This document shows positions 1 to 9,982 of a stretch of 25,826 nt of DNA, one piece after another. The notes below the pieces were generated by a model. It was not told where the DNA came from. It was given only the letters and a program-made list of their open reading frames with translations, and searched no databases. This DNA is from Hirudo medicinalis (Eukaryota; Annelida; Clitellata; Hirudinida; Hirudinidae). The position numbers were made by a program, and so were the translations under genes. Every line of letters starts with the position of its first letter. The first letter of the stretch is position 1. The DNA lies in contig MPNW01000893.1 in assembly GCA_011800805.1 (NCBI GenBank), forward strand, positions 1-25,826, given 5' to 3'.

Positions 1-217
1 TCAAATGTTGTTCGATCAATTTTAAGGTCGTTGTTGAAGGTTGTGTTGTCCACTTCGAATGTTTTGTTGTATTCCTTCTTGATAACATTTTCATCAAATA
101 TATCAACGTATCCTCGTCTCCAATATGTGGCCAATTGATCACATTTCAATATTTTTTCTTTTCCGAAGTTGACAATTTCACTTGAAAACGTTAATCCAGA
201 AAGACTGATGTCAAATG
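1..217 (-). CDS. Internal exon of an unrecognised gene, cut by the left edge
   Basis: Read on the minus strand, a pyrimidine-rich 3' splice site (TTTTCCTTTCTAAG) precedes a frame that stays open for 71 complete codons to the window edge. The first two bases complete a codon begun in an upstream exon. The peptide starts FDISLSGLTFSSEIVNFGKE and later reads KCDQLATYWRRGYVDIFDE. It holds two N-glycosylation sequons (NKT and NTT), which would suit a secreted or extracellular segment, but that is inference. I do not recognise the family. The upstream exon is not identified; 218-1495 would be intron unless the gene begins there. Support is the open frame in AT-rich DNA plus the acceptor, so a chance open stretch remains possible. 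Confidence 0.4.
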
Positions 218-1495
218 CTTAGAAAGGAAAAGGCTAACATAATTAAAAGAGATATGGTATCTTTCAAAATGAGCCAAATCTAAGACATCTTGAAATAAAG
301 TAACAAGCGTTACATTAGCACAGGTGCATTTAATTAGACACTCAATATCAAAACATTAACATAACAAATTCGCTTCAACTGAGCAAATTAATTACCAAAA
401 CATTTTAAAACTGTGTATTAACCTTGAAAATACATGATTATTAAAACCAAAAGCTTTATCACATTTAACATTTCCACTCCTCAACATTCCCCAGTCTTGT
501 CTTGGCTTTTAATTTGAATTCGTATCCTTAAAATAAGCTTTCCTTTTCACAGAAACTCAATTAGAGAAGACGCAATGAAGTAAGATACTTCGAAAAGATA
601 CTTCAAATTGAATAGACCGGTTTGAGAATAAGCTTTCGTTGGTTTTACAGGCGCCAACTTTCCCAGGCTTTTTCAAAGAGTTAGAAAAGTTAGTTCAAAG
701 TTACGAATTTGAGCGTAGCATATTAAATATAAACTATATTAACTAGAAAATGGATCATCAGAGCACTAAATATAACGAGTTACAACTTTAATTGGATCCA
801 ATTTGAAAATGTACTATACAAGCGCACAATTTCAATTTTAAAAAGATATCGAATAATTATAATGTCGTGAAAGGCGCACTTACGTGATTACTTAATGGAC
901 TTCTTCAGCAACTATTAAAGGCGCTTGCATCAGTTTTAGTTAAAAGTAATAGCATCATATTTTTTTAGATTACGACCAATAGCATCGGCGCCAATAGTGA
1001 TAATGTAAAAGCTTGCTTGTGGCATGTAATAATCATCATTAACTCTTCATTACCGAACAAATCGAGTAATTAAGTGGTTGTGCGGTATGTGCTGGCATGC
1101 GGAAACGTCTTCTCGTGTCGAAATTTTGAGGGGTGTTCATTGAATTCGCTATCTGGTGGATCAACAACATCGCTGTTGTCAGGCATCCCATGCCCCACTA
1201 CGCAAACAAAACCCATCATTGGACGTATCGCTTAGTATTCCCTAAGCACACATTTTAGGTGAGTATCCAGTAGTGGTAATAGCAGTCATATGATCAACAG
1301 AATCTTCAAATAAATTGACATCACTTTTAACTTTAACTTAATCTCACTCGAAAAAGCGTCTGAACTCAATGTCCGCTAATTAGCAACTAACAAGAACAAT
1401 TATAGAACTTTCATAATTGTAAAGGATGTACACATGAGCTTTAAACAGACTTGAATGTTAGCAACAGTACCAAGATGATGGCTTAAACGTTGTCA
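218..1495. other. Non-coding AT-rich stretch between the left-edge exon and the THAP-Kelch gene
   Basis: No open frame with splice signals or recognisable protein was seen. It probably holds intron or upstream sequence of the left-edge gene and the 3' UTR of the THAP-Kelch gene, whose stop codon is at 1496-1498. I saw no clear AATAAA signal for the latter on the minus strand. Confidence 0.4.
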
Positions 1496-4400
1496 TCAAA
1501 ATGGAATCATGACATTAATGAGGTCCTGGTAGAAGGAATCCTCGTTGTCACCTCCTCCAAACATCAACACCTGGTCTCGTCGTTCATTCTCGTGTCGGTA
1601 AGGTAGGCAGATGGTCGTGTGGCCCGTTCGCCGGCTCAGTGCAGGTTGCAGTTGAAGGTTCACCCAGGTGAGATGATCTGTGCAGGTGGGTTTAAGCTTG
1701 TTGATTTCATCCAATTTTAAAGGCAAACAAAATAAAACCAAAAACTTAAAAAAAATAATAATTTTCGAAGATACAGCCAGATATAAACTCAGACATAAAA
1801 TAAGTTCTAGTAAATGGGGAACTAAAAATAAGCATGTTTCAAGTAATAATAACTATAATGAGCTAAAGTGATCAATATTCGTTAGGCATCCAAAAAACAA
1901 CTTACTGATATCGAGGATAAAGAGGTCATCCAGGGCTTGTTCCCCATCAAATCCCCCATGTATGAGTATCCTGCATCCTGCTAGGATGCATGAGGAGTGC
2001 CAGCTGTTGCAATGAGTTGAACAATTATAGTTGAGATTATAATTTGTAGAAATTGTGGTTTAAATGATAAGGAAGCAATCAGGATTCAAAATGCACAACA
2101 AAGATTCAACATTCAAAGACACCTTCTGTGACTTGGTGGCATGCCACTTATTGCTGGTTGGAACCAAACTTTCTGAACTGCAATTTGAGAAAAAAAAATA
2201 AAAATAAATAAAAGCATTTAATTAAAATAATTTATAGGAAATGATTGAATATTAAACATGCCATGACATCAAATAGCCAATGAGCCAATCAAGACTCTAG
2301 TGATAAACAATTAGCTCCTCCCACTGACCCATATCGAGGATGTGTACATCGTTGAAGCAGACCGGTGCATCCCATCCACCAAAAACCACCATCTTGTTCT
2401 GAACCAAAGAACCTGAATGTCTGCAGAAAAATTTCCAGAACTTTTAAATGATAAATTTTAACAAATTCTATCAATTCTTTGTTATTCAAGCAGTCAAACA
2501 AGTTTATAATAAAAAATGTCATCATCATCAGCTCTACCCAGGTCATAACTTAACCAAGAGTATCAAACACCCACCCTGATCTCGGTCTTGGTTTAACACC
2601 CTCAATTGTGGGTTGAATCCACTTTTCATCAAGGCAGTTGAATATGTAAACATCGTCCGTGCACTCGTCCTGGTCCATGGTGGGGCAAGGTTTTGTGCCC
2701 CCGAAGATCCACAACTGGTGGTCGTAAAGGACGCACGAGTGGTAGGATCGAGGTGGTGGGGTTAAACCCTTTGTCTGAAGAGGTTAGAAATCAATCACTG
2801 TTTTTTGGTAATCATACTTATCACAGCTTGAACTTGCATCAGAATTAAAGTGGAACTATCGCAGTTATCAATTACATCGCAGGCACACTTGATATTGTGA
2901 GCACACTTCGAATGTAACGAATGAAAGCATCAATTTAATGTATGTACATATATTTCTCAATAATCGATCAAACAAATTAACATCAGCTGATATTCAACCT
3001 CAACGAGTCTCCATCGAAATTCGTCGATGTCGAGAACATAAATGTCGTTGAACCACTTCTTCTTCTTGGACCCTCCGAACAGGTAGAGGTAACGGAGGAC
3101 GGGGCTATATACGGCCGTGTGACCCATTCGCGACTCGGGCCTCTGACCCGTGCTCTCTGTCAAGGACCACTTGGCCTGGGCTTTGGAAGTTAAGCAATTG
3201 TCTGAACAATAGTTTGAAGGGATTTGGGTTATTGTGGTTGTTCATGGTGAGGTCAATAAGTAATTGTTTCAATGCAATTAAGTTGTTATTGTAATTAACG
3301 TAATGTTAGCCAAACATTTGAACATACTTGTGTAATCATTATCACAGAATAAATATTTGTTAACATTAATGACGACTCATTTACTTAATTAAACATTTGA
3401 ATGCATAAATTAAATAGTAATTCTCTCATTATTTATTCAATAATCACCCAAACTATTCAAAAAAATATATCAGCACCAATCACTCACTCAAGTCCAGTTT
3501 CCACAGAGCATCCTTATTCAGTGCATCCTTTTCTCCCTGTCCACCAATCAGGAGAAGGGCCTCCTCGCTTATCATCGTCATCGAGTGACCCCATCTTGCT
3601 GTGGGTCCTGTACATCAAAATGTTCAAGATAACAAACATCAACACATGCTCTAAAAAGATGCATTAGTAACGATCAACAAAACAAAACAATTAACAACTA
3701 AATACAAAACTAGTCAAAATTCGACAACAACAATTTTTTAAATCACAATAATTTGTACTTATTATGACACATATTCATAATCAAATTCGCACTCGACAAA
3801 CTACAATAACAACATTAAACATAAAACTCAACGTAAAAAAACTTAAAACAAGTACAAGCAACTTACTGGTCTTGTTGACGATGGAGAGAGATTGAGTGGC
3901 GACAAACCTACGGGCAGAATTGCCGCCTGCCATCGCGGACAAGAGGGAGTGTCCATCTTCCTCCATGGAATCCCTTTTCATCTTCTTTGACATCAGCCTC
4001 AGATCAGAAGAGGAATCATTCTCATGCTTTGAGGGGAAACCTTGGCTGAATCTCCTGTTCATGAGCAAGTCGACGGCCGTTCTGCGAGGGTTGCGGCAGT
4101 AGGATACCTCTTTCTGCCAGGGGACATTTGGTTAAATTATCATGTCGTTCCATTAAAACTTAATTGTTGGTAATCAAACAATAATCTGTGTTTTTGTTTT
4201 AACAATAAAATTGGGGTTAAGAGCAGCAAGGTTTTAGATAAAACCAATAATGCAATAAATCTGATAAAAATCAACTAGTATCAGTTATTACTGTTATTAT
4301 TATTATTACCCTGAGGGACAATGTTGGCAGGTATGATGGATTTTTTGGGTCCTCATTGACTTTATTGCCCACAAAATGTACCTCACAGATGCACGAATAT

Positions 4401-4819
4401 TGACTGGGTACCCAAGGATTACCATTAGAACTGGAAAGGATTTTAAATATTAAAGTAAAGTCACAGCATGGAAAATGTTGCAATGCATGCAAAAGCAACA
4501 TTTTATCAAATCATGCAAGAACAAAGTGCCTCTAAATATTAATTCATGATCTTTGGTATCATAAATGTGATTTCAGCACTTTTAATTTATGCAAGTTACT
4601 CATCTCCTCTAACACATTAAAAGGTAACAAATCCATGGAAATGACTTCCTTAAACATTTTAAAAATATGAATGACCAACTATTTTTTGTTGACGGCTTTA
4701 ATCCACAAGTCCTTACGGTTATTTTGGTCTCTCGAACCACTTGGAAATGAGTAGAATTTGAATCCTTTCGGGCACTTGTTTGAGTTGTTAGAACAACCTG
4801 GCACTGAACAGCAACGCAT
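1496..4819 (-). CDS. THAP zinc finger-Kelch repeat fusion protein, about 478 aa, ten exons
   Basis: Exons in coding order: about 4819-4682 (3' border unresolved), 4430-4310, 4113-3867, 3607-3488, 3180-2999, 2774-2575, 2420-2329, 2177-2123, 2003-1906, 1677-1496. Introns from the second on have GT-AG ends and matching phases. The N-terminus is a THAP (C2CH) DNA-binding domain: MRCCSVPGC gives the first Cys pair, then FYSFP, LW.KAV, a W.P motif, CICEVHF as the C-x2-H pair, and SYLPTL in the place of the AVPTIF box. The Cys-to-Cys spacing of about 52 suits the family. A charged linker of about 80 residues (exon 3) follows. Then come six Kelch repeats, each with R-x-GH (or YH/WH), a GG doublet and W: RWGHS..LLIGGQ, RMGHT..YLFGGS, RSYHS..WIFGGT, RSGHS..VVFGGW, RSWHS..LIHGGF and RTGHT..LMFGGG. 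Six repeats are enough for a complete propeller. THAP domains bind DNA and Kelch propellers bind proteins, so a nuclear DNA-bound adaptor is the inference. Vertebrate THAP factors recruit the Kelch domain of HCF-1. The exon 1-2 splice is the weak point. Confidence 0.82.
4682..4819 (-). CDS. First coding exon of the THAP-Kelch gene (N-terminal half of the THAP finger)
   Basis: The ATG at 4819-4817 opens MRCCSVPGCSNNSNKCPKGF, followed by FYSFP and RKDLWIKAVNKK, then an in-frame TAG just past 4682. THAP domains almost always begin within the first few residues of the protein, which supports this start. Exon 2 needs a phase-2 donor, yet no good GT donor in that phase lies at the expected place. 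A strong GTAAGG at AATAACC|GTAAGG is phase 1 and would drop WIKAVNKK. A one-base error in the A-run before TAG, a weak donor, or an unseen micro-exon could explain this. Confidence 0.7.
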
Positions 4820-6109
4820 GTCTTAGGAACTCAGCAGGTTTTGTTTGCTCGATTACAACTCCGCAACTTAATTTCATTTAATTCATATTTTGCATCTAAT
4901 CATTTAAGCTTGCATTCATCAAAATACATGCAGGTTCTAACGAAAATATGGTTACAACAAATGACTTGTTTACATTGACTGCAGATTTCGGATTTCAGAT
5001 TCATGAAAGAAAGATAAAGAAGAAATTTTATTTCGGACGTGGTTCCAAATGCCAAAAATATTAAACGTTTAAACTGAATAAGAAACAACGAAGCACATAA
5101 ACAAAATTATTTTTAATTTAGATTATTTTAAATAAAAAATAAGACAAACAAATCCCCTCTCCTACAAGAGCTGGGATGTTTTGAAGAGCTAAACATTGCA
5201 ATTATCAAAACTATATTTGAAACAACAAAACGCTTAGTTTCCTTAATCAGCATCAAATCAAACATTCAATTGCTTTCATTATATTTATAACAGTCGTGAG
5301 ACTTGGTTAAGAACAAATAATGTTAAAATCGTAGAACGGCTGCTTGCCACCAAGTGATTACAATTATCCTAATTTGTCATTGCTACGAATCTATGTTCTT
5401 ATAAATCTGCAGCTAAATATTTGTTTGCCGCAATTATAACTTCAATTAAATGAAATAAGGCTCTTCCGGTTCATCGCTTATATACAATTTCTTCAATCAT
5501 TCTTGGAATCATTCATTACATTTTTGACTAAGTACATGCATTGAAATATCTAGCACCTTTGAAAACCTAAGTAGGACTACTATTAAGACTGCAGATTACA
5601 ATGTATTTATTGGCCTATTCGGCCACTAGGAACCACCGTTAAAGTGAGGATGAGGTAGAAATGACTCTGTGAGGTTCTTCTTTAGAAACCGAATTACGAT
5701 ATGGAACTCCATGCCTCAAGATGTTTTTAAAAAATACTTTTAAAAAACTTTAAAAACACGCTTTTATTTCACCACCCTAAAAATGAACTAAATAGGAGAA
5801 AATAGTTTTTTCGATCTGAAACATGTTAAAGGACCTGGGTAATATAACCGCACAAGTTATAAAGTAATGAAATATAATTTTTTTTTTATTTCTAAAAATA
5901 TTTTCCATTATTTTGCTAATTTTTATAAAATTATTATTTAAATTTTTTAAATATTTTTTAGATTAAAAAAAATTAATGAAAAAAAATTATATTCAGAATC
6001 TTTTATCTTGTGCGTCTGACAAGTAAAAATGCTATCTATCCACTAATTCCAATCACACATAGATAAACTTTTAGATATCAGATTGAAAAAGTTTTCCCCA
6101 ATTAAAACA
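4820..6109. other. Divergent intergenic region between THAP-Kelch and the HECT ligase gene
   Basis: This AT-rich stretch separates two genes transcribed away from each other, so both promoters and 5' UTRs are likely here. No protein-coding signal was recognised; the short open frames are not convincing. Around 5735-5995 the sequence is very rich in A and T runs. A splice-acceptor-like TTTTAGATATCAG lies about 30 bases before the HECT ATG and could end a 5' UTR intron. Confidence 0.45.
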
Positions 6110-9055
6110 ATGGAGAAAGTCATTTTGGACCAACTGACGATGCTGACCAAAGCCGCGCCGGACGTTTATGAAAAGCTGAAGTGCAACATTTTACAGGAAA
6201 ATGATGGAATGAATTTCTTGAGGAGAGTCAAGGAAGTAATAATGAGTTGCAAGGTTAACCGTAGAAAAATGTCACGGTATTTCGCTGCCGACAATTTCCT
6301 TGAACTACTGCTAAAAATGCTGAATTGGAACGTTCTATCGAACAGAGAAGAAATGTTTGCAGACATTCATGAAATAATATCAGAGTTGAGCGTAAAGTGT
6401 CCAGAAGTGATGGCAAGACTGTTAGAATTGGACATTGACATGAAATTCATTGATCTTATGGAACAAGAGGAAGAGACAGGGAAATTCGTCGGCGTCACTT
6501 TAGATGGATTCATACTCACCCTCCCTCACTTGATTTGCCACTTCATTCCTAGGGTGCCTATCAGCGGATGCTACGATGAGGTGAAGATGGTGGATGATCA
6601 TCTGCTGCAGAATGGATTCAGCTTGGAATATGGAAAACCTCAAATGCAGCAGCTCACGACGAAGATCATAACGGATTTGTTTCCGACGGTGTTTAGGTTA
6701 TGTCAGAAGCCGAGTTATTTGAAGCATTACCAGTATCACGTCCTCCTCTTGAAAATGACGCACTGGATCCGAGAGGACAGGAATTTGGGTGACTTATTGG
6801 AAAGCAACGACAAATTGGTCAGTTACTTGAAAATGACATTGAATTCATGTTGCATTCCGGCCATAGTTGCAATGGAAGTTATCAACATACTTCTGAAAAA
6901 CGATGTGAATAAGACAATGTACTTGTACAAAGCAGGTCTTCAAAGTGAGTTACTACTTATTGGAACAGTAGAAGTATTAACGAATGACTCATTCCTGACA
7001 TCAATCAAGCGAATGGCCTCAGATTTAGTGATTAACTTCAGCAATCAAATCACAAGATACCGTTGTGAGATTCCAGTTGATTGCAAAGTTGAATCAGAGG
7101 ATGAAACAAAGCCAATTATTGACTTGTTGCAAAACATAAAGGAAGGAAAGGATGATTCTGAAGCTGAGCAGTCTAAAATCATAGATGACATCTTTAAGTT
7201 CATCATGGTAAATTTGATGAACAACGAAAGTTCGACATCATTGCACGAACGATATGCAAGACTTCGAACCTTTATTGGCATTGTACTCAACGTAAGGAAT
7301 GATGCCAAATATCAGCCAGGAAAATTGGAAGTAGAATCACACGGAATAGACATGTTTCGAGATGTTGTGGTTTACATTTTAAGATTCATAGAAAGACGGA
7401 ACCTAAAAGCATTAACCGGTTATTTTCTTGATATAATGGATGGCAACATCTTGTTCAATGAACCAAAATCTCCGAGTGAAATTGATTTGGGTTTGCACCA
7501 TTGTCCAGCACTTTCAAGAGTTCTTGGTGAATCCCACAATCCAATTTTATTGTCTGCGATGACCTTCATGAAAGCCCTCAGACTGATATCGATTTTTTAT
7601 GCCGTCAACGAATACTGGGGTGTTTTATTTCAAAATCACACAACTGATAAATTATTACCCGTTAGTACGTTCATAAATGCGCCATTGGAGAAGATATTAT
7701 CCGACATATTTAAAAGAAACAGTTATGAAATGTTGGGGTTGATTGTGGACCTTGCCAAGCAGTACCCCTTCTTAATTTCATTTGAAATGCGCATGTCCAT
7801 TCTGGCAGTTAGGAAGATGAAGTACTTCAACAATATGCGATATGAACTTTATTCACAAGAGAATGAATCACTAGTAACATCTTTATATTACAGGATTTCA
7901 AGAAAGAATTTGATTTCCGAAGTTATCAGACAGTTCGATGCATACCCGAAACCTGTCTGGCAAATATCGTTTGAGAATGAGGTTGGATCAGGTGTCGGAC
8001 CAACCAAGGAGTTTTTCAGCTTATTTTCTCATGAATGTTACAGGCACAAACTCAATCTCTGGAATGGTGAATCCTACACTTCATCAGATGGCTTATCTTA
8101 CATTCACTCACCAACAGGTTTATTTCCCTCTCCATGCTTAAACCTTCCAAAGAAATCCTGCGCCCGTTTGACGGCTATCGGCAGGGTCATGGCGAAGTCC
8201 GTCTTGGATTCCCGGCAGATGAATATTCATTTCAGCAAGGCAACTTTCGCTGCTTTGCTGAATCCTAATATTCAAATGTTGACCCTGTCTGACCTCAAAC
8301 ATGTCTCACCTTCCATAAACTCTTTTGTCGAAAAACTCGTTGATGTACTCAAATTAAAGTGGAAAATCAACGAGGATGATTCGTTGACCTCAGAAGAAAA
8401 ATCGAAATCCATCGCCGATCTGAAATTCGATGGATGCTCTTTTGAGGATCTGTACGTCAATTTCACCCTACCCGGTTTTCCTGACATTGAGATGATGGAG
8501 GGTGGTAGGGATATCAATCTATCCTCCGAAAATATCGAAGAATATTTGAAGCTTTTAGTGTGGTGGTTTCTATACAAAGGTCCACAGGATAAACTCCTCT
8601 GTCTAAAAAGGGCTTTCAATTCATTTTTTCCTTTGAGTTATTTCAAGATGTTTGGAAGTGAAGAGTTCTCCAACATTTTCAGGGGACAAACCCACGAACC
8701 ATGGACAGTTGACATGTTGAGGAAAAGTTTTAGATTTACCAAATTGTCGATACTAGAAATGCCAGTTATCGACTACCTGTTTCAGGTGCTATCTTCATTC
8801 ACTCCAAAGGAACAAGAAGAATTCCTTCAATTCACCACCAGCTCTTCGACATTGCCTTTGGGAGGCTTTGAAAATCTCGAACCTAAGTTGACCATCGATC
8901 TCATGCATGTCGAGGGTGAACCCGATGACTACATGCCCATATCTATGACTTGCGTCAATCTTCTGCAAATTCTGCCCTATAGCTCCCCCGAAAAACTCAG
9001 GAAGAAATTTTTGCAAGCCTTCGAATATGGCAAAGGAGATTTCCAGCTTGCTTAA
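6110..9055 (+). CDS. Intronless HECT-type E3 ubiquitin ligase, TRIP12/Ufd4-like, 981 aa
   Basis: One uninterrupted frame. The first ATG (ACAATGG, a good animal start context) gives MEKVILDQLTMLTKAAPDVY. The C-terminal part, about residues 610-981, is a HECT domain of the TRIP12/Ufd4 class: ISFENEVGSGVGPTKEFFSL, then GRVMAKSVLD, NFTLPGFPDIEM, a GGRDI motif, SSFTPKEQEEFLQF, PLGGFENLEPKLTI, and the catalytic MTCVN. The active cysteine is near residue 948, 34 from the end, and the chain ends GDFQLA where TRIP12 ends in a similar aromatic-polar tail. The part before HECT is helical and holds a TRIP12-like stretch (PVSTFINAPL, then YPFLISFEMRMSILAV). TRIP12-type enzymes transfer ubiquitin through this Cys. 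The protein is about half the length of vertebrate TRIP12, and I see no WWE domain and no clear ARM array. The intact frame and catalytic residue argue for a working gene; absence of introns suggests retroposition, or else massive intron loss. It could be a lineage-specific paralog rather than the TRIP12 ortholog. Confidence 0.9.
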   Translation: MEKVILDQLTMLTKAAPDVYEKLKCNILQENDGMNFLRRVKEVIMSCKVNRRKMSRYFAADNFLELLLKMLNWNVLSNREEMFADIHEIISELSVKCPEVMARLLELDIDMKFIDLMEQEEETGKFVGVTLDGFILTLPHLICHFIPRVPISGCYDEVKMVDDHLLQNGFSLEYGKPQMQQLTTKIITDLFPTVFRLCQKPSYLKHYQYHVLLLKMTHWIREDRNLGDLLESNDKLVSYLKMTLNSCCIPAIVAMEVINILLKNDVNKTMYLYKAGLQSELLLIGTVEVLTNDSFLTSIKRMASDLVINFSNQITRYRCEIPVDCKVESEDETKPIIDLLQNIKEGKDDSEAEQSKIIDDIFKFIMVNLMNNESSTSLHERYARLRTFIGIVLNVRNDAKYQPGKLEVESHGIDMFRDVVVYILRFIERRNLKALTGYFLDIMDGNILFNEPKSPSEIDLGLHHCPALSRVLGESHNPILLSAMTFMKALRLISIFYAVNEYWGVLFQNHTTDKLLPVSTFINAPLEKILSDIFKRNSYEMLGLIVDLAKQYPFLISFEMRMSILAVRKMKYFNNMRYELYSQENESLVTSLYYRISRKNLISEVIRQFDAYPKPVWQISFENEVGSGVGPTKEFFSLFSHECYRHKLNLWNGESYTSSDGLSYIHSPTGLFPSPCLNLPKKSCARLTAIGRVMAKSVLDSRQMNIHFSKATFAALLNPNIQMLTLSDLKHVSPSINSFVEKLVDVLKLKWKINEDDSLTSEEKSKSIADLKFDGCSFEDLYVNFTLPGFPDIEMMEGGRDINLSSENIEEYLKLLVWWFLYKGPQDKLLCLKRAFNSFFPLSYFKMFGSEEFSNIFRGQTHEPWTVDMLRKSFRFTKLSILEMPVIDYLFQVLSSFTPKEQEEFLQFTTSSSTLPLGGFENLEPKLTIDLMHVEGEPDDYMPISMTCVNLLQILPYSSPEKLRKKFLQAFEYGKGDFQLA

Positions 9056-9125
9056 AGAGGAAACTTTTTATTCATGCTTTTTAAAAGTTCATTAAGTATT
9101 TTATCGGTATTTTTATTTGTCAAGA

Positions 9126-9131
9126 AATAAA
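9126..9131 (+). terminator. Polyadenylation signal of the HECT ligase gene
   Basis: AATAAA lies 70 bases after the stop codon at 9053-9055, a normal distance for a short 3' UTR. Confidence 0.55.
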
Positions 9132-9822
9132 AAACACATTGATTTGTTCGCATAAAAATGTACTTGTTTGTTGTTTCGTCATCGCGAGTGCTTGATCTAG
9201 AAGCTAACTTGATATTTGTTTTCAGTCAATATAACAACGTAATAATGAATATAATAGCATCATGTTTATGAAATATTTGGGAGGGTGGAATAATCTTTGA
9301 ACTGATAAATTGGAATAGTGATTAATAATGATTATCAAGTATTTAAATTATTATTCAGTTATGATTATATATGCCTGTCCCATAAATAGATCCGAAGAAG
9401 GCAATAGATACTACAAATCAAGAGGAGCTGTTATGAATAATTTATTTATTTTTAATTCACATAAAAGATTTCAGATGACGTTTTTCTTTTCATTCTTTCT
9501 AATCTCAGGCGAGCTCTCACTCATCAATAAAAAGAATTTAATACAATAATAATAATTTTGCTTTCACAATTTTGATGTTTTAGAAAAGAAATTGGCCATT
9601 TTAAAAATTCCATTTTAAATAATGTGTGGTTATTAGTCGGAAAATCGTTCGGTTCATAAATGAACTTTTTCAAATTTTACAAAAATCATTTGTTAACACT
9701 TTAATTTAAAGTTGAATATACGTGAATTGTATCTGAGAAATAACGCTTTACCACGCAACCCGTGGATAGTTGTTAGTACAATTACATAAGTAATTACAAA
9801 GAATACATATGAATTAACTGCA
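9132..9822. other. Intergenic AT-rich region between convergent genes
   Basis: It lies between the 3' end of the HECT gene (plus) and the 3' end of the next gene (minus). Short open frames in both strands show no recognisable domain, codon pattern or splice sites. Nothing else was seen. Confidence 0.45.
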
Positions 9823-9828
9823 TTTATT
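9823..9828 (-). terminator. Polyadenylation signal of the 9983-11455 gene
   Basis: TTTATT on the plus strand is AATAAA on the minus strand, about 155 bases beyond the stop codon at 9985-9983. Confidence 0.4.
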
Positions 9829-9982
9829 TCTTGCGCTCCAAAAATAGGAATTTCAAAGTGTTGAACATGAGCATGGGTAAAGCTATGCTTGTCAAAATGA
9901 ATCGAAACATGTGAAGAGCAAATGAATAACCAGACACCGAAAAATTCGAGTGCAACCATACTTCGTCAATAATTCGTGGATT

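Noticed and set aside
3401..3667. Plus-strand open frame of 88 codons
   Set aside because: It is antisense to the first Kelch exon (3607-3488), which has proper splice sites and a Kelch motif.
6083..6109. Upstream extension of the HECT frame from a TTG
   Set aside because: There is no ATG in it; the first ATG at 6110 has a good context, so the nine extra codons were left out.
8272..8619. Minus-strand open frame of 115 codons
   Set aside because: It lies wholly within the HECT coding region and has no recognisable content.
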